Shown here: positions 1 through 14,710 of the stretch, one piece after another
How the letters are laid out: each line of letters begins with the position of its first letter
Position numbering within the stretch: the stretch's first letter is position 1
Source of the DNA: CAZLYK01 sp964563495
GTDB lineage: Bacteria > Acidobacteriota > Blastocatellia > RBC074
NCBI GenBank assembly: GCA_964563495.1
Contig: CAZLYK010000110.1
Coordinates: 1-18,104, forward strand
Length of the DNA stretch: 18,104 nucleotides
Reading direction: 5' to 3'
The notes under the pieces: generated by a model
Told to the model about the DNA's origin: nothing
The model's input: only the letters and a program-made list of their open reading frames with translations
Databases searched by the model: none
Position numbers and translations under genes: made by a program

Positions 1-30
1 GCGTCTGACAGGACGCACGAACCTGAAAGC

Positions 31-152
31 CGCTGTAATCCTGTTGAAATCCTGTCAATCCTGTTGTAAATCCGGCAAAACACATAGGACAATAAGAATC
101 TCAACCGGGTCAACAGGATTAGCGCCATCGATCCCGTCGACCCCCGTCTATT
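31..152. repeat. decayed copy of the local ATCCTGT hairpin repeat, in the leader of the acylase gene
   Basis: This region carries several units of the motif that builds the intact hairpins elsewhere in the window. AATCCTGTTG occurs at 37-46 and 57-66, and its inverse complement CAACAGGATT lies at 111-120. The segment 131-152 (ATCCCGTCG then ACCCCCGTCTATT) matches the last two units of the right arm of the intact copies. The two sides no longer form a continuous stem, so I read it as a degenerated or rearranged copy. It lies in the 5' leader, ending about 15 nt before the acylase ribosome binding site. No convincing promoter was seen here. Confidence 0.6.
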
Positions 153-167
153 TTCTTACTGTCTTTT

Positions 168-172
168 GGAGG
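168..172 (+). promoter_or_regulatory. ribosome binding site that sets the acylase start
   Basis: GGAGG lies 9 nt before the ATG at 182. That ATG begins a clean signal peptide. The open frame runs upstream to 44, but that part is repeat-derived and has no such site. Confidence 0.75.
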
Positions 173-181
173 CTCCGATCC

Positions 182-2332
182 ATGAAACGAATCCATCGAC
201 TATTACCATTTCTGCTGTTGATGATCGCGCTGGCGGCGACGGCGAACGCGCAGGCGGCGAAGCCGAAGAAGACCGTGGTCAAGAACGGGCAGATCGAGAT
301 CCTGCGCGATGAATACGGTGTGCCGCACGTCTTCGCCTCGACGCTCGAGGACGCGGCCTATGCCGTCGGCTACGCGCAGGCCGAGGACCGGCTGGAAGAG
401 CTGCTCAAAAATTATCGCAAGGCCGAAGGGACGATGTCCGAAGCGTTCGGCCCGGAATGGTTCCGCCATGATTACCGCCAGCGAGTTTGGCGGCACGCCG
501 CGATCAGCCGCGAGCGTTGGAACGAGGTTAGCCCGAAGATGCGCGCCTGTCTGGAAGCCTTTCAGGAAGGCGTCAAACAGTTCATGCGCGAACATCCGGA
601 GCAGGTGCCGAAGTGGGCGCCGGAGCTGCATCCCGCGCAGATCGTCGCGCTCGGGCGATACATCATCTGGGGGTGGCCGGAAGGCGAGGCCGGAGGGGAT
701 TTGCGGCGCGCCGGGATAGATCCGGATCCGGTGGCGTATCGCGGCTCGAACCAGATGCTGCTTGCGCCGGGTAAGACTGCGATCAAGGCGCCGATTGCCG
801 TGATCGATCCGCACCTGAGCTGGTACGGTGAATTTCGTTTTTATGAAGTGCGGATCTATGCGGGTGATTATGCGGTTTCAGGCGTGAGCATTCTCGGCAT
901 ACCGTTCCCCAGCCTCGGTCACAGTCGCTGGTGTTCGGTGGCCATGACCACGGGCGGCCCGGATACGTCGGACATTTACGAAGAGGAGCTCAATCCCGCG
1001 AATCCGCGCCAGTACAGGTATGACGGGCAGTGGCGTGAGATGACGGTGCGCAAAGATAAGATCAAAGTCATGGTTGACGGTAAGCTCGACGAAAAGGAGG
1101 TCGAGATCGAATCTTCGCATCACGGCCCGATCGTGGCGCATAAAAACGGCAAAGGCTACGCCATGGCGATCCCGTATTTCAACGAGATTGGCTTGACCGA
1201 TCAGATTTACCAGATGAACACGGCGCGCAACCTGGCCGAGATGAAGACGGCGCTCTCAAAGCTCCAACTGATGTCACAGAACATCATGGTCGGGACGACG
1301 CAGGGCGATATCTATTACCTGCGCACCGGGCGTGTTCCGATCCGTCCAAAGGGTTTCGACACCAACCGGCCGCTGCCCGGCAACACCTCGGCCAGTGAGT
1401 GGAAGGGGATTCACCCGATCGAAGACCTGGTTCAGATCACCAATCCTCCGCAGGGCTATATGCAGAACAACAATGTCTCGCCGTTTGCGATGATGAAGGA
1501 GAGCCCCCTGCTGCCGGAAAAATATGCGGATCGCCCCGAGGTCTATTACGATGAAAAGCGCCCACCGCATCAGCGCGGCGCGATGACGCTGGAAGAGCTG
1601 CACGCCGCGAAAAATGTAACGATTGAGGACGCGGTCAAGCTGGCTTTCAGCACGCAGGTCTACAAGGCGGATGAATGGCAGGCGCGCCTGAAAGCGGCGT
1701 GGACGAAAGGCGGCGGTGGAACCGATGGACACGGCGCGGACGTGACATCGGTCTACAACCAGATTCAGAGCTGGAACCGCCGGAGCGACCCCGATTCGAC
1801 GGGTGCGCTGGCGTTTTATGCCTTCAAGATGTCGCTTGAGAACAGGCTGGAGCAGGCCGCCGTCGAAGTCCCGGCGACCGTGACCGACGAAAAGCTGGTG
1901 GCGGCGCTCGATCGAGCGGCGCTCTGGTTGAAGACCAATTTCGGCGCCCTCGAAGTTCCTTACGGTCGTTATTTCCGCGTCGGTCGGACAGGCGGCAAGA
2001 CCTATCCGGTTGGCGGCGGGACCGTTCGTGATGCGGGAATGGCGACACCGCGTGCGATCAGTTTTCAGAAAGCCGGAAGCGAAATGGTCGGCAACGGCGG
2101 CCAGACTTCGACCCAGATCGTGATCCTCAAGAAAACGCCGCAATCGTTCACGATCCTGCCGCTCGGCGAAAGCGATCATCCCGGCTCCGGGCATTGGGAC
2201 GATCAGGCCGAGAAGCTGTTCAGCCAGGGCCGGGCGAAATCCACGTACTTTCTCAACAAAGCCGAACTGCTCAAACACGTGAGTGCGAAAAAGGTTCTGA
2301 CGCGGGACAAGGCGATGAGCGCCAGTCGCTAG
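182..2332 (+). CDS. secreted penicillin-acylase-family (S45) Ntn hydrolase
   Basis: This 716-aa protein belongs to the penicillin amidase / acyl-homoserine-lactone acylase superfamily. Such proteins are made as a precursor, exported, and self-cleaved into alpha and beta chains. Residues 1-24 are a signal peptide ending ANA before QAA, so the enzyme is probably periplasmic. The alpha-chain signature GYAQAEDRL is present. The likely autocleavage point is the Gly-Ser bond in RGSNQM, which gives Ser189 as the N-terminal nucleophile of the beta chain. DPHLSW follows shortly after, as is usual in the family. Near the C-terminus NGGQTSTQIV and the SDHPGSGHWDDQ segment are also family-typical. Length fits the family. 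Substrate cannot be read from sequence: penicillins, AHLs, peptides or other amides are all possible. The gene stands alone on the plus strand, and its TAG stop is 4 nt from the palindrome at 2337-2421, which probably ends its transcript. Confidence 0.9.
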   Translation: MKRIHRLLPFLLLMIALAATANAQAAKPKKTVVKNGQIEILRDEYGVPHVFASTLEDAAYAVGYAQAEDRLEELLKNYRKAEGTMSEAFGPEWFRHDYRQRVWRHAAISRERWNEVSPKMRACLEAFQEGVKQFMREHPEQVPKWAPELHPAQIVALGRYIIWGWPEGEAGGDLRRAGIDPDPVAYRGSNQMLLAPGKTAIKAPIAVIDPHLSWYGEFRFYEVRIYAGDYAVSGVSILGIPFPSLGHSRWCSVAMTTGGPDTSDIYEEELNPANPRQYRYDGQWREMTVRKDKIKVMVDGKLDEKEVEIESSHHGPIVAHKNGKGYAMAIPYFNEIGLTDQIYQMNTARNLAEMKTALSKLQLMSQNIMVGTTQGDIYYLRTGRVPIRPKGFDTNRPLPGNTSASEWKGIHPIEDLVQITNPPQGYMQNNNVSPFAMMKESPLLPEKYADRPEVYYDEKRPPHQRGAMTLEELHAAKNVTIEDAVKLAFSTQVYKADEWQARLKAAWTKGGGGTDGHGADVTSVYNQIQSWNRRSDPDSTGALAFYAFKMSLENRLEQAAVEVPATVTDEKLVAALDRAALWLKTNFGALEVPYGRYFRVGRTGGKTYPVGGGTVRDAGMATPRAISFQKAGSEMVGNGGQTSTQIVILKKTPQSFTILPLGESDHPGSGHWDDQAEKLFSQGRAKSTYFLNKAELLKHVSAKKVLTRDKAMSASR

Positions 2333-2336
2333 TAAT

Positions 2337-2421
2337 AATAGACAGGATGAACAAGATTTATTCAGGATTGACAGGACTTTATCCTGTCAATCCTGAATAA
2401 ATCTTGTTCATCCTGTCTATT
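2337..2421. repeat. perfect 40-bp-stem palindrome between convergent genes (hairpin repeat copy 1)
   Basis: The arms at 2337-2376 and 2382-2421 are exact reverse complements over 40 bases, with a 5-nt loop (CTTTA). Read on the right arm, the units are TCCTGTCA, ATCCTGAATAA, ATCTTGTTC and ATCCTGTCTATT. It lies between the 3' ends of the plus-strand acylase and the minus-strand HEAT gene, so a bidirectional terminator or 3'-end stabiliser is the simplest role. There is no clear U-tract. The TAG stop codon of the HEAT gene (2417-2419 on the minus strand) is inside the arm. Confidence 0.95.
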
Positions 2422-3172
2422 GTTCATGGCGCAGTTGCTTGATTGCCAGCTCGATCTGTTGCCGGACGTTCTCATTCTTTTCATTGACCAGCAATTTTTC
2501 CAATGGCTCGATGGCGCGCTGATCGCCGAGCTCTCCGAGTGAGAGAGCGGCTCCGGTCCGGACCGCCGGGTCGGGATCGGTGAGCGCCCCGATGAGCGGA
2601 TCGACCGCGCGTTTATCGCCGAGTCTGCCGAGAGCCACGGTGGCGCTTGATCTGACGAAGGTGTGCGTATCGCGAAGCATCCTGACCACTGAATCATAAG
2701 CTTTCGGATCGCCCATGTTCCCCAGCGCGGCGACGGCACTTTCGCGATCCTCGTTGAGCGGCGATTCGAGCGCGGTGATCAATGCCTGGCGAGCCTGATC
2801 GCCACCGATCATGCCGAGCGCGACCGAGGCGCTGCGGCGATCGCGCGGGTGGCTGCTTTTGAGCAGATTGGCGATTGCCGGTACCGCTTTTTGAGATCCG
2901 CTCTGACCGAGAGCCAGGACCGCATCCGCGCGGACATCCTGGTTCGGGTCGTCGAGCGCGAGCAGGAGCAGCTCAACGGCGGCCGGGCTTTCGACCTTGG
3001 CTATCTCCTCGATCGCGGCGCGGCGGACTTCAGCGTCCCTGTCTTTGAGCTTTACTGCGAGCTTGGCGAGATCGGGTCGATCCTGTGCCCTGACTCCGGC
3101 CGGATTAACGCTCAGTAAAAGCGCCAGGATCAGGGCGTATGGTAACGAGAGAAGAAGGGGGGAGGAAGTCAT
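2417..3172 (-). CDS. secreted HEAT-repeat (PBS-lyase-like) protein
   Basis: This 251-aa protein has an N-terminal signal peptide (hydrophobic about residues 6-22, likely cleavage after VRA before QDRP). The rest is six full HEAT-like repeats of about 31 residues plus a partial seventh, each of the form D..VR..A..ALG..G...A...L...L. HEAT solenoids are protein-binding scaffolds; no catalytic motif is visible. I chose the ATG at 3172 because GAGG lies 6 nt upstream on the minus strand. An ATG two codons earlier and an open frame reaching 3232 lack that site, and the longer form would overlap the upstream gene. It is the last gene of the corA cluster, 29 nt after its neighbour. Its last two residues and stop abut or lie in the repeat arm, so the extreme C-terminus may have been set when the repeat arrived. 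The partner is unknown. Confidence 0.85.
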   Translation of the reverse strand: MTSSPLLLSLPYALILALLLSVNPAGVRAQDRPDLAKLAVKLKDRDAEVRRAAIEEIAKVESPAAVELLLLALDDPNQDVRADAVLALGQSGSQKAVPAIANLLKSSHPRDRRSASVALGMIGGDQARQALITALESPLNEDRESAVAALGNMGDPKAYDSVVRMLRDTHTFVRSSATVALGRLGDKRAVDPLIGALTDPDPAVRTGAALSLGELGDQRAIEPLEKLLVNEKNENVRQQIELAIKQLRHEQ

Positions 3173-3201
3173 ATGCATCCTCGCTTTACTGGGAAGTGCG
3201 C

Positions 3202-3501
3202 TTATTTTCCGGGCATCTGAGAGACAAACCATGCGATGATTGCGATGAAGATCACTGCGAGCAGGGCGATCGTCAGCATGAATGGGCCCGGCATTAATTT
3301 ATGTGGTTTATTGTCACCGGCTTCGACCAGAGAGTCGGGCAGTTTGAGCTGGCCCGTATTCGGCCGGAGGATACCCTGTCCTCCATTGCCGTTCGTGGCC
3401 GGCGGCGATGCGAGACTGGGATTGATCAGTCTGGTTGTTCCTCCCCTGACCGCCTGGTGCGATCGCCGCATCCTCTTTTTGACTGACTTCGGGATCTTCA
3501 T
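3202..3501 (-). CDS. small hypothetical membrane protein with one C-terminal helix
   Basis: I do not recognise a family. The protein is about 99 aa. The N-terminus is strongly basic (about eleven Lys/Arg in the first 24 residues). The middle is Pro/Asn/Gly-rich and probably disordered. One transmembrane helix (PFMLTIALLAVIFIAIIAWFV) lies near the C-terminus. With the positive N-terminal part presumably cytoplasmic, it would be a tail-anchored or single-pass inner-membrane protein. The ATG at 3501-3499 overlaps the corA stop as ATGA, which suggests translational coupling. A GTG two codons earlier (3507) is the alternative. Position directly after corA suggests, but does not prove, a role as a small partner of the transporter or a link to the HEAT protein that follows. 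Confidence 0.7.
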   Translation of the reverse strand: MKIPKSVKKRMRRSHQAVRGGTTRLINPSLASPPATNGNGGQGILRPNTGQLKLPDSLVEAGDNKPHKLMPGPFMLTIALLAVIFIAIIAWFVSQMPGK

Positions 3502-4478
3502 AGCCACTTGATCTTACGAAAATAGAAGTAGAGAGCCAGACCGATCACCAACATCGATGCGAGCGCCCCGACATAACCATAACGCCAGATGAGCTCGGGC
3601 ATAAACTGAAAGTTCATTCCATAGATGCCCGCGATCATGGTAATCGACATCAGAATCGCCGAGATCGAGGTCAATCTCTTCATGACAAAGTTCATGCGAT
3701 TGCCGGAAGCCGAGAGATAGGCATCCATGGTCGATGCGACGATTTCACGCAGGGTGTCGATCATATCGGCGACGCGGATCAGGTGGTCGTAGACGTCCTG
3801 GAAGTAGATCATCGTCTCGCGGGAGAAGATAGTCTGTTCACGCCGGAGCAGTGTGTTGAAGACATCCCGGAGTGGAACGACCGCGCGCCGGAGAAAGAGC
3901 AATTGTTTTTTGATCCGGAAGATCTCGTGCAGGGCATCGGGCTGAAAATCCCCGAAGATCTGATCTTCCAGGTCGTCCAGACGATCGGACATCTCATCGA
4001 GGAGCGGCATGTAATGGTCGACTACCGAATCGATCACCAGGTAGGCGAGTAGTCCCGTCCCGCGCTCCGCCAGGTCTGTCCATTCACGCCATAATCTTTC
4101 GGCGGTTTGAATCGCTTTGATCGACTGGCTGTGGACCGTGACCAGGTAATTTTTGCCGAGAAAGATATTGAGCTCCCTCAGCTCCAGCCGGCACTCGCTG
4201 TCGAGTTCGGCGTCATAGAGGACGATGTAGTAATAGCCGTGATACTCATCGACCTTCGGTCTCTGGTGGCCGTGCTGGCAGTCTTCGATAGCGAGGGCGT
4301 GAAATCCAAATTCGCGCTCCAGATCCTCGAAATCCTTGCCGGTCGGGTTGGTCACATCGACCCAGACGACATTCGGCTGGGCCGCGCAGAAATCGCTGAT
4401 TCGATCAGGATTGGCTACGTGGGTGAAAGACTTGGATGACCGGTCGAGTACGAGTGTATTGATCACTTTCCCTGTCAA
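3498..4478 (-). CDS. corA: CorA-family divalent cation (Mg2+/Co2+) transporter
   Basis: This 326-aa protein has the full CorA plan: a large cytoplasmic N-terminal domain, a long helix rich in charged residues, and two C-terminal membrane helices (about 268-285 and 302-321). The signature GMN (residues 287-289, in YGMNF) follows the first helix. The conserved segment HALAIEDCQHGHQRPKVDEY is typical of CorA. The basic tail after helix 2 (FRKIKWL) is present. CorA forms a pentameric inner-membrane channel for Mg2+ and sometimes Co2+ or Ni2+. The predicted start is a TTG that overlaps the upstream stop as TTGA. GTG at codon 5 (4466-4464), with an AGGG shortly before it, is an alternative. Both ends overlap neighbouring genes, so corA is almost certainly co-transcribed with a small secreted protein before it and a small membrane protein after it. 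Confidence 0.93.
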   Translation of the reverse strand: MTGKVINTLVLDRSSKSFTHVANPDRISDFCAAQPNVVWVDVTNPTGKDFEDLEREFGFHALAIEDCQHGHQRPKVDEYHGYYYIVLYDAELDSECRLELRELNIFLGKNYLVTVHSQSIKAIQTAERLWREWTDLAERGTGLLAYLVIDSVVDHYMPLLDEMSDRLDDLEDQIFGDFQPDALHEIFRIKKQLLFLRRAVVPLRDVFNTLLRREQTIFSRETMIYFQDVYDHLIRVADMIDTLREIVASTMDAYLSASGNRMNFVMKRLTSISAILMSITMIAGIYGMNFQFMPELIWRYGYVGALASMLVIGLALYFYFRKIKWL

Positions 4479-4978
4479 TTCGATGAGTTGATCACTCCGC
4501 CGCCGCCGAGCAGGTCATTGATCGCCCGGAGGCGGATCTTCTTGACGTCGTTGATCGCGCGCTCGGTCGATTCGCGATAGGTGTAGGGCATCTCGCGGAA
4601 CACGGAATCGAGCGTCCGCGCTTGCCTGAAGATGGCCTGTTCGATCTTCTTGAGGCAATGATTACGGTCTTTGATCTGCGATCCGGGCAGCTGGCGTGAA
4701 TAATTATCGGCGTATCTGATCAGCGCGGCATAAACATCGACGTCCTGGGCTGCGGCCTGGTAACGGCTCTCCTGAACCAGTTTGTAAGCGTTATTGATGC
4801 GTCCGTCGGATACCTTGAGCGTGGCCTCGACACGCGATTTTGTTTTCTGTTCTTTTAAGATCGTTTGCGTCTCAGTCTCATTCAGTTCGTCGGGCAGCAG
4901 GCGCTCGTCCGCCTGACGCGTCTGAATGTGTGAAAGCGCCAGACTCAGAATCAAAATAGAGATCGATTTGAACAACAT
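4475..4978 (-). CDS. hypothetical small secreted helical protein upstream of corA
   Basis: I do not recognise a family. The protein is about 167 aa. An N-terminal hydrophobic segment (MLFKSISILILSLALSHIQ) looks like a signal peptide, so it is probably periplasmic. The mature part is charged and helical in appearance, with one Cys near the middle (DRNHCLKKIEQ) and a Gly-rich stretch (LLGGGG) near the end. The ATG at 4978 is preceded by AGAG about 8 nt upstream. GTG codons at 4987 and 4984 are possible earlier starts. The stop overlaps the corA start by three bases, suggesting coupled translation. No clear promoter was found in the 114 nt before it, so it could start this transcript or be read from the zinc-ribbon gene. 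Confidence 0.7.
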   Translation of the reverse strand: MLFKSISILILSLALSHIQTRQADERLLPDELNETETQTILKEQKTKSRVEATLKVSDGRINNAYKLVQESRYQAAAQDVDVYAALIRYADNYSRQLPGSQIKDRNHCLKKIEQAIFRQARTLDSVFREMPYTYRESTERAINDVKKIRLRAINDLLGGGGVINSSN

Positions 4979-5092
4979 AGTCACCACTCTTATGCCGGTC
5001 TTGCAAGAAATCTTTCGCGTTGAGGCATATCGGATCGAGGGGGGTCAATAAAATAACATTTCATCATCGGGATGCCAAATCGGGTCCGGCGC

Positions 5093-5647
5093 TCAAGGTT
5101 TCGACGCCTGGTTCTCGGCCATATCGCCGACGATCGGAAGTTTGAACCGGTTGCCCTGATAGGCCTGATACATCATCCATCCGGTTCCGCCCAGGGCGAG
5201 CAGATTCATCCCGGTCGAGAAGAGGTTGTCGATAAACCACGGGGTGACGATCGAGATCACGCCGAGGACGATCTTGAGCGCCAGCAGACCGAGAAAGAAG
5301 AAGATCGACTGGTACGCATGAAAGCGGACGAAGTAATCGCGATTGTACGGGGTGAGAACCAGAAACAGGATCCCGGTAATGAACGAGAGCGGGTAACAGA
5401 GCAGCGCCGCAATATTCTGTTTGAGATCCCCGCCGGCGGACGACTGGTAAGGATATTGATACGGCGTCTGGTAGGGCGGTTGCCCATAATCCTGAGGCGG
5501 CTGGTAGCCGGGTGGATTCTGATAGGTGACGCCTGGGGGTGCTCCGGGTTGAGCCGGCTGCGTGGCGATCAGCTTCGCGCCGCACTTCTTGCAAAACCTC
5601 GCTGATTCATTCACGGTGGCTCCGCACTGGGTACAGAATCTCGTCAT
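5093..5647 (-). CDS. zinc-ribbon and DUF4870-like membrane protein
   Basis: This 184-aa protein has three parts. An N-terminal zinc ribbon carries CxxC pairs at Cys5/Cys8 and Cys19/Cys22. A Pro/Gln/Tyr-rich flexible linker spans about residues 28-68. A C-terminal membrane part has about three hydrophobic helices with the motif VRFHAYQSIFFF, which resembles DUF4870/Tic20-like proteins. Function of this family is not established. I chose the ATG at 5647 because it begins directly at the ribbon (MTRFCTQCG) and GGAG lies 8 nt upstream; the open frame extends to 5761 but that part comes from the hairpin repeat. A TATAGA hexamer (minus strand, 5690-5685) may be a -10 element, but no good -35 pairs with it. 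It lies downstream of the TamB-TamA gene, separated by a hairpin repeat. Confidence 0.82.
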   Translation of the reverse strand: MTRFCTQCGATVNESARFCKKCGAKLIATQPAQPGAPPGVTYQNPPGYQPPQDYGQPPYQTPYQYPYQSSAGGDLKQNIAALLCYPLSFITGILFLVLTPYNRDYFVRFHAYQSIFFFLGLLALKIVLGVISIVTPWFIDNLFSTGMNLLALGGTGWMMYQAYQGNRFKLPIVGDMAENQASKP

Positions 5648-5723
5648 GGCGCTATCTCCGTTCCTCTGATTAAACTTGTAATCATCTATATTTTGCCTCT
5701 GAGGAGGGATTCTGGCTAGTCTT

Positions 5724-5808
5724 AATAGACAGGATGAACAAGATTTATCCGGGATTGACAAGAAGAAGTCCTGTCAATCCCGGATAAATCTTGTTCATCC
5801 TGTCTATT
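5724..5808. repeat. perfect 37-bp-stem palindrome (hairpin repeat copy 2)
   Basis: Arms 5724-5760 and 5772-5808 are exact reverse complements over 37 bases, with an 11-nt loop. Compared with copy 1, the right arm reads ATCCCGGATAA in place of ATCCTGAATAA, and the left arm carries the two matching changes (TTATCCGGGAT for TTATTCAGGAT). The stem is therefore preserved by compensating substitutions. It begins 2 nt after the TGA stop of the TamB-TamA gene and lies 76 nt before the start of the zinc-ribbon gene, so it may terminate or attenuate transcription between them. Confidence 0.95.
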
Positions 5809-5810
5809 CA

Positions 5811-12539
<6,729 letters not shown>

Positions 12540-12633
12540 TGATAAAGACTTGATCGAGAATGATAGCTCAACAGGGAGATGACCCTATTCTTTTACAAAC
12601 CGCCCCGATGATCAAGTACCATTTGCACTCCGC

Positions 12634-12661
12634 TTGAAATGTTTTACGTCGCGAGTTTAAA
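12634..12661 (+). promoter_or_regulatory. possible sigma70-type promoter for selB
   Basis: TTGAAA (12634-12639, five of six consensus bases) and TTTAAA (12656-12661, four of six) are separated by 16 nt. Transcription would begin near 12668, exactly where the degenerate hairpin repeat starts, so the hairpin would form the mRNA leader. This is a motif match only. Confidence 0.3.
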
Positions 12662-12667
12662 GTGGCG

Positions 12668-12754
12668 GACAGGATGAACCCGATTTTAGAAAGATTAGAC
12701 AAGACTACGGCTTGTTCAATCTTGCTAAAATCCTGTTAATCCCGTCTATTTTTT
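12668..12754 (+). repeat. degenerate hairpin repeat (copy 3) with a T6 run in the selB leader
   Basis: Arms 12668-12703 and 12711-12746 pair at 29 of 36 positions, around a 7-nt loop. The right arm keeps the family units (CTTGTTCA, ATCTTGCTAAA, ATCCTGTTA, ATCCCGTCTATT). Unlike the other copies it sits at a 5' end, and on the plus strand it runs directly into six T residues (12749-12754), giving it the form of an intrinsic terminator. The selB ATG is only 12 nt further on, so an attenuator-like role is possible; it may also be a chance insertion. Confidence 0.8.
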
Positions 12755-12765
12755 GGTGAGCATAA

Positions 12766-14685
<1,920 letters not shown>

Positions 14686-14696
14686 ATGCTGAGTTC

Positions 14697-14703
14697 AAGG
14701 AGG
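14697..14703 (+). promoter_or_regulatory. strong ribosome binding site for the sugar dehydrogenase gene
   Basis: AAGGAGG, extended by a further AGGA, sits 7 nt before the ATG at 14711. It is the best Shine-Dalgarno in the window and fixes this start. It lies just after the selB stop, consistent with co-transcription at a much higher translation rate than selB. Confidence 0.8.
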
Positions 14704-14710
14704 AGGATCA

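Larger units (their letters stand above)
12540..12765. other. divergent intergenic region between the TamB-TamA gene and selB
   Basis: About 226 nt separate the two divergent starts. It must hold promoters for both sides. The selB side has a plausible promoter (12634-12661) and a degenerate hairpin repeat (12668-12750). On the minus strand, TTGATC and AAGAAT are spaced 17 nt apart around 12617-12589; this is a weak match and is not called. Nothing else is recognised here. Confidence 0.6.

Noticed and set aside
62..96. Possible promoter (TTGTAA, then GACAAT) for the acylase
   Set aside because: Both hexamers match only four of six bases, and the region is built of decayed repeat units that mimic such hexamers.
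44..181. N-terminal extension of the acylase to 44
   Set aside because: The extra 46 residues come from repeat sequence, precede a proper signal peptide, and the ribosome site favours 182.
12572..12586. AGGG/CCCT inverted repeat upstream of the TamB-TamA start
   Set aside because: Four base pairs is within chance expectation.
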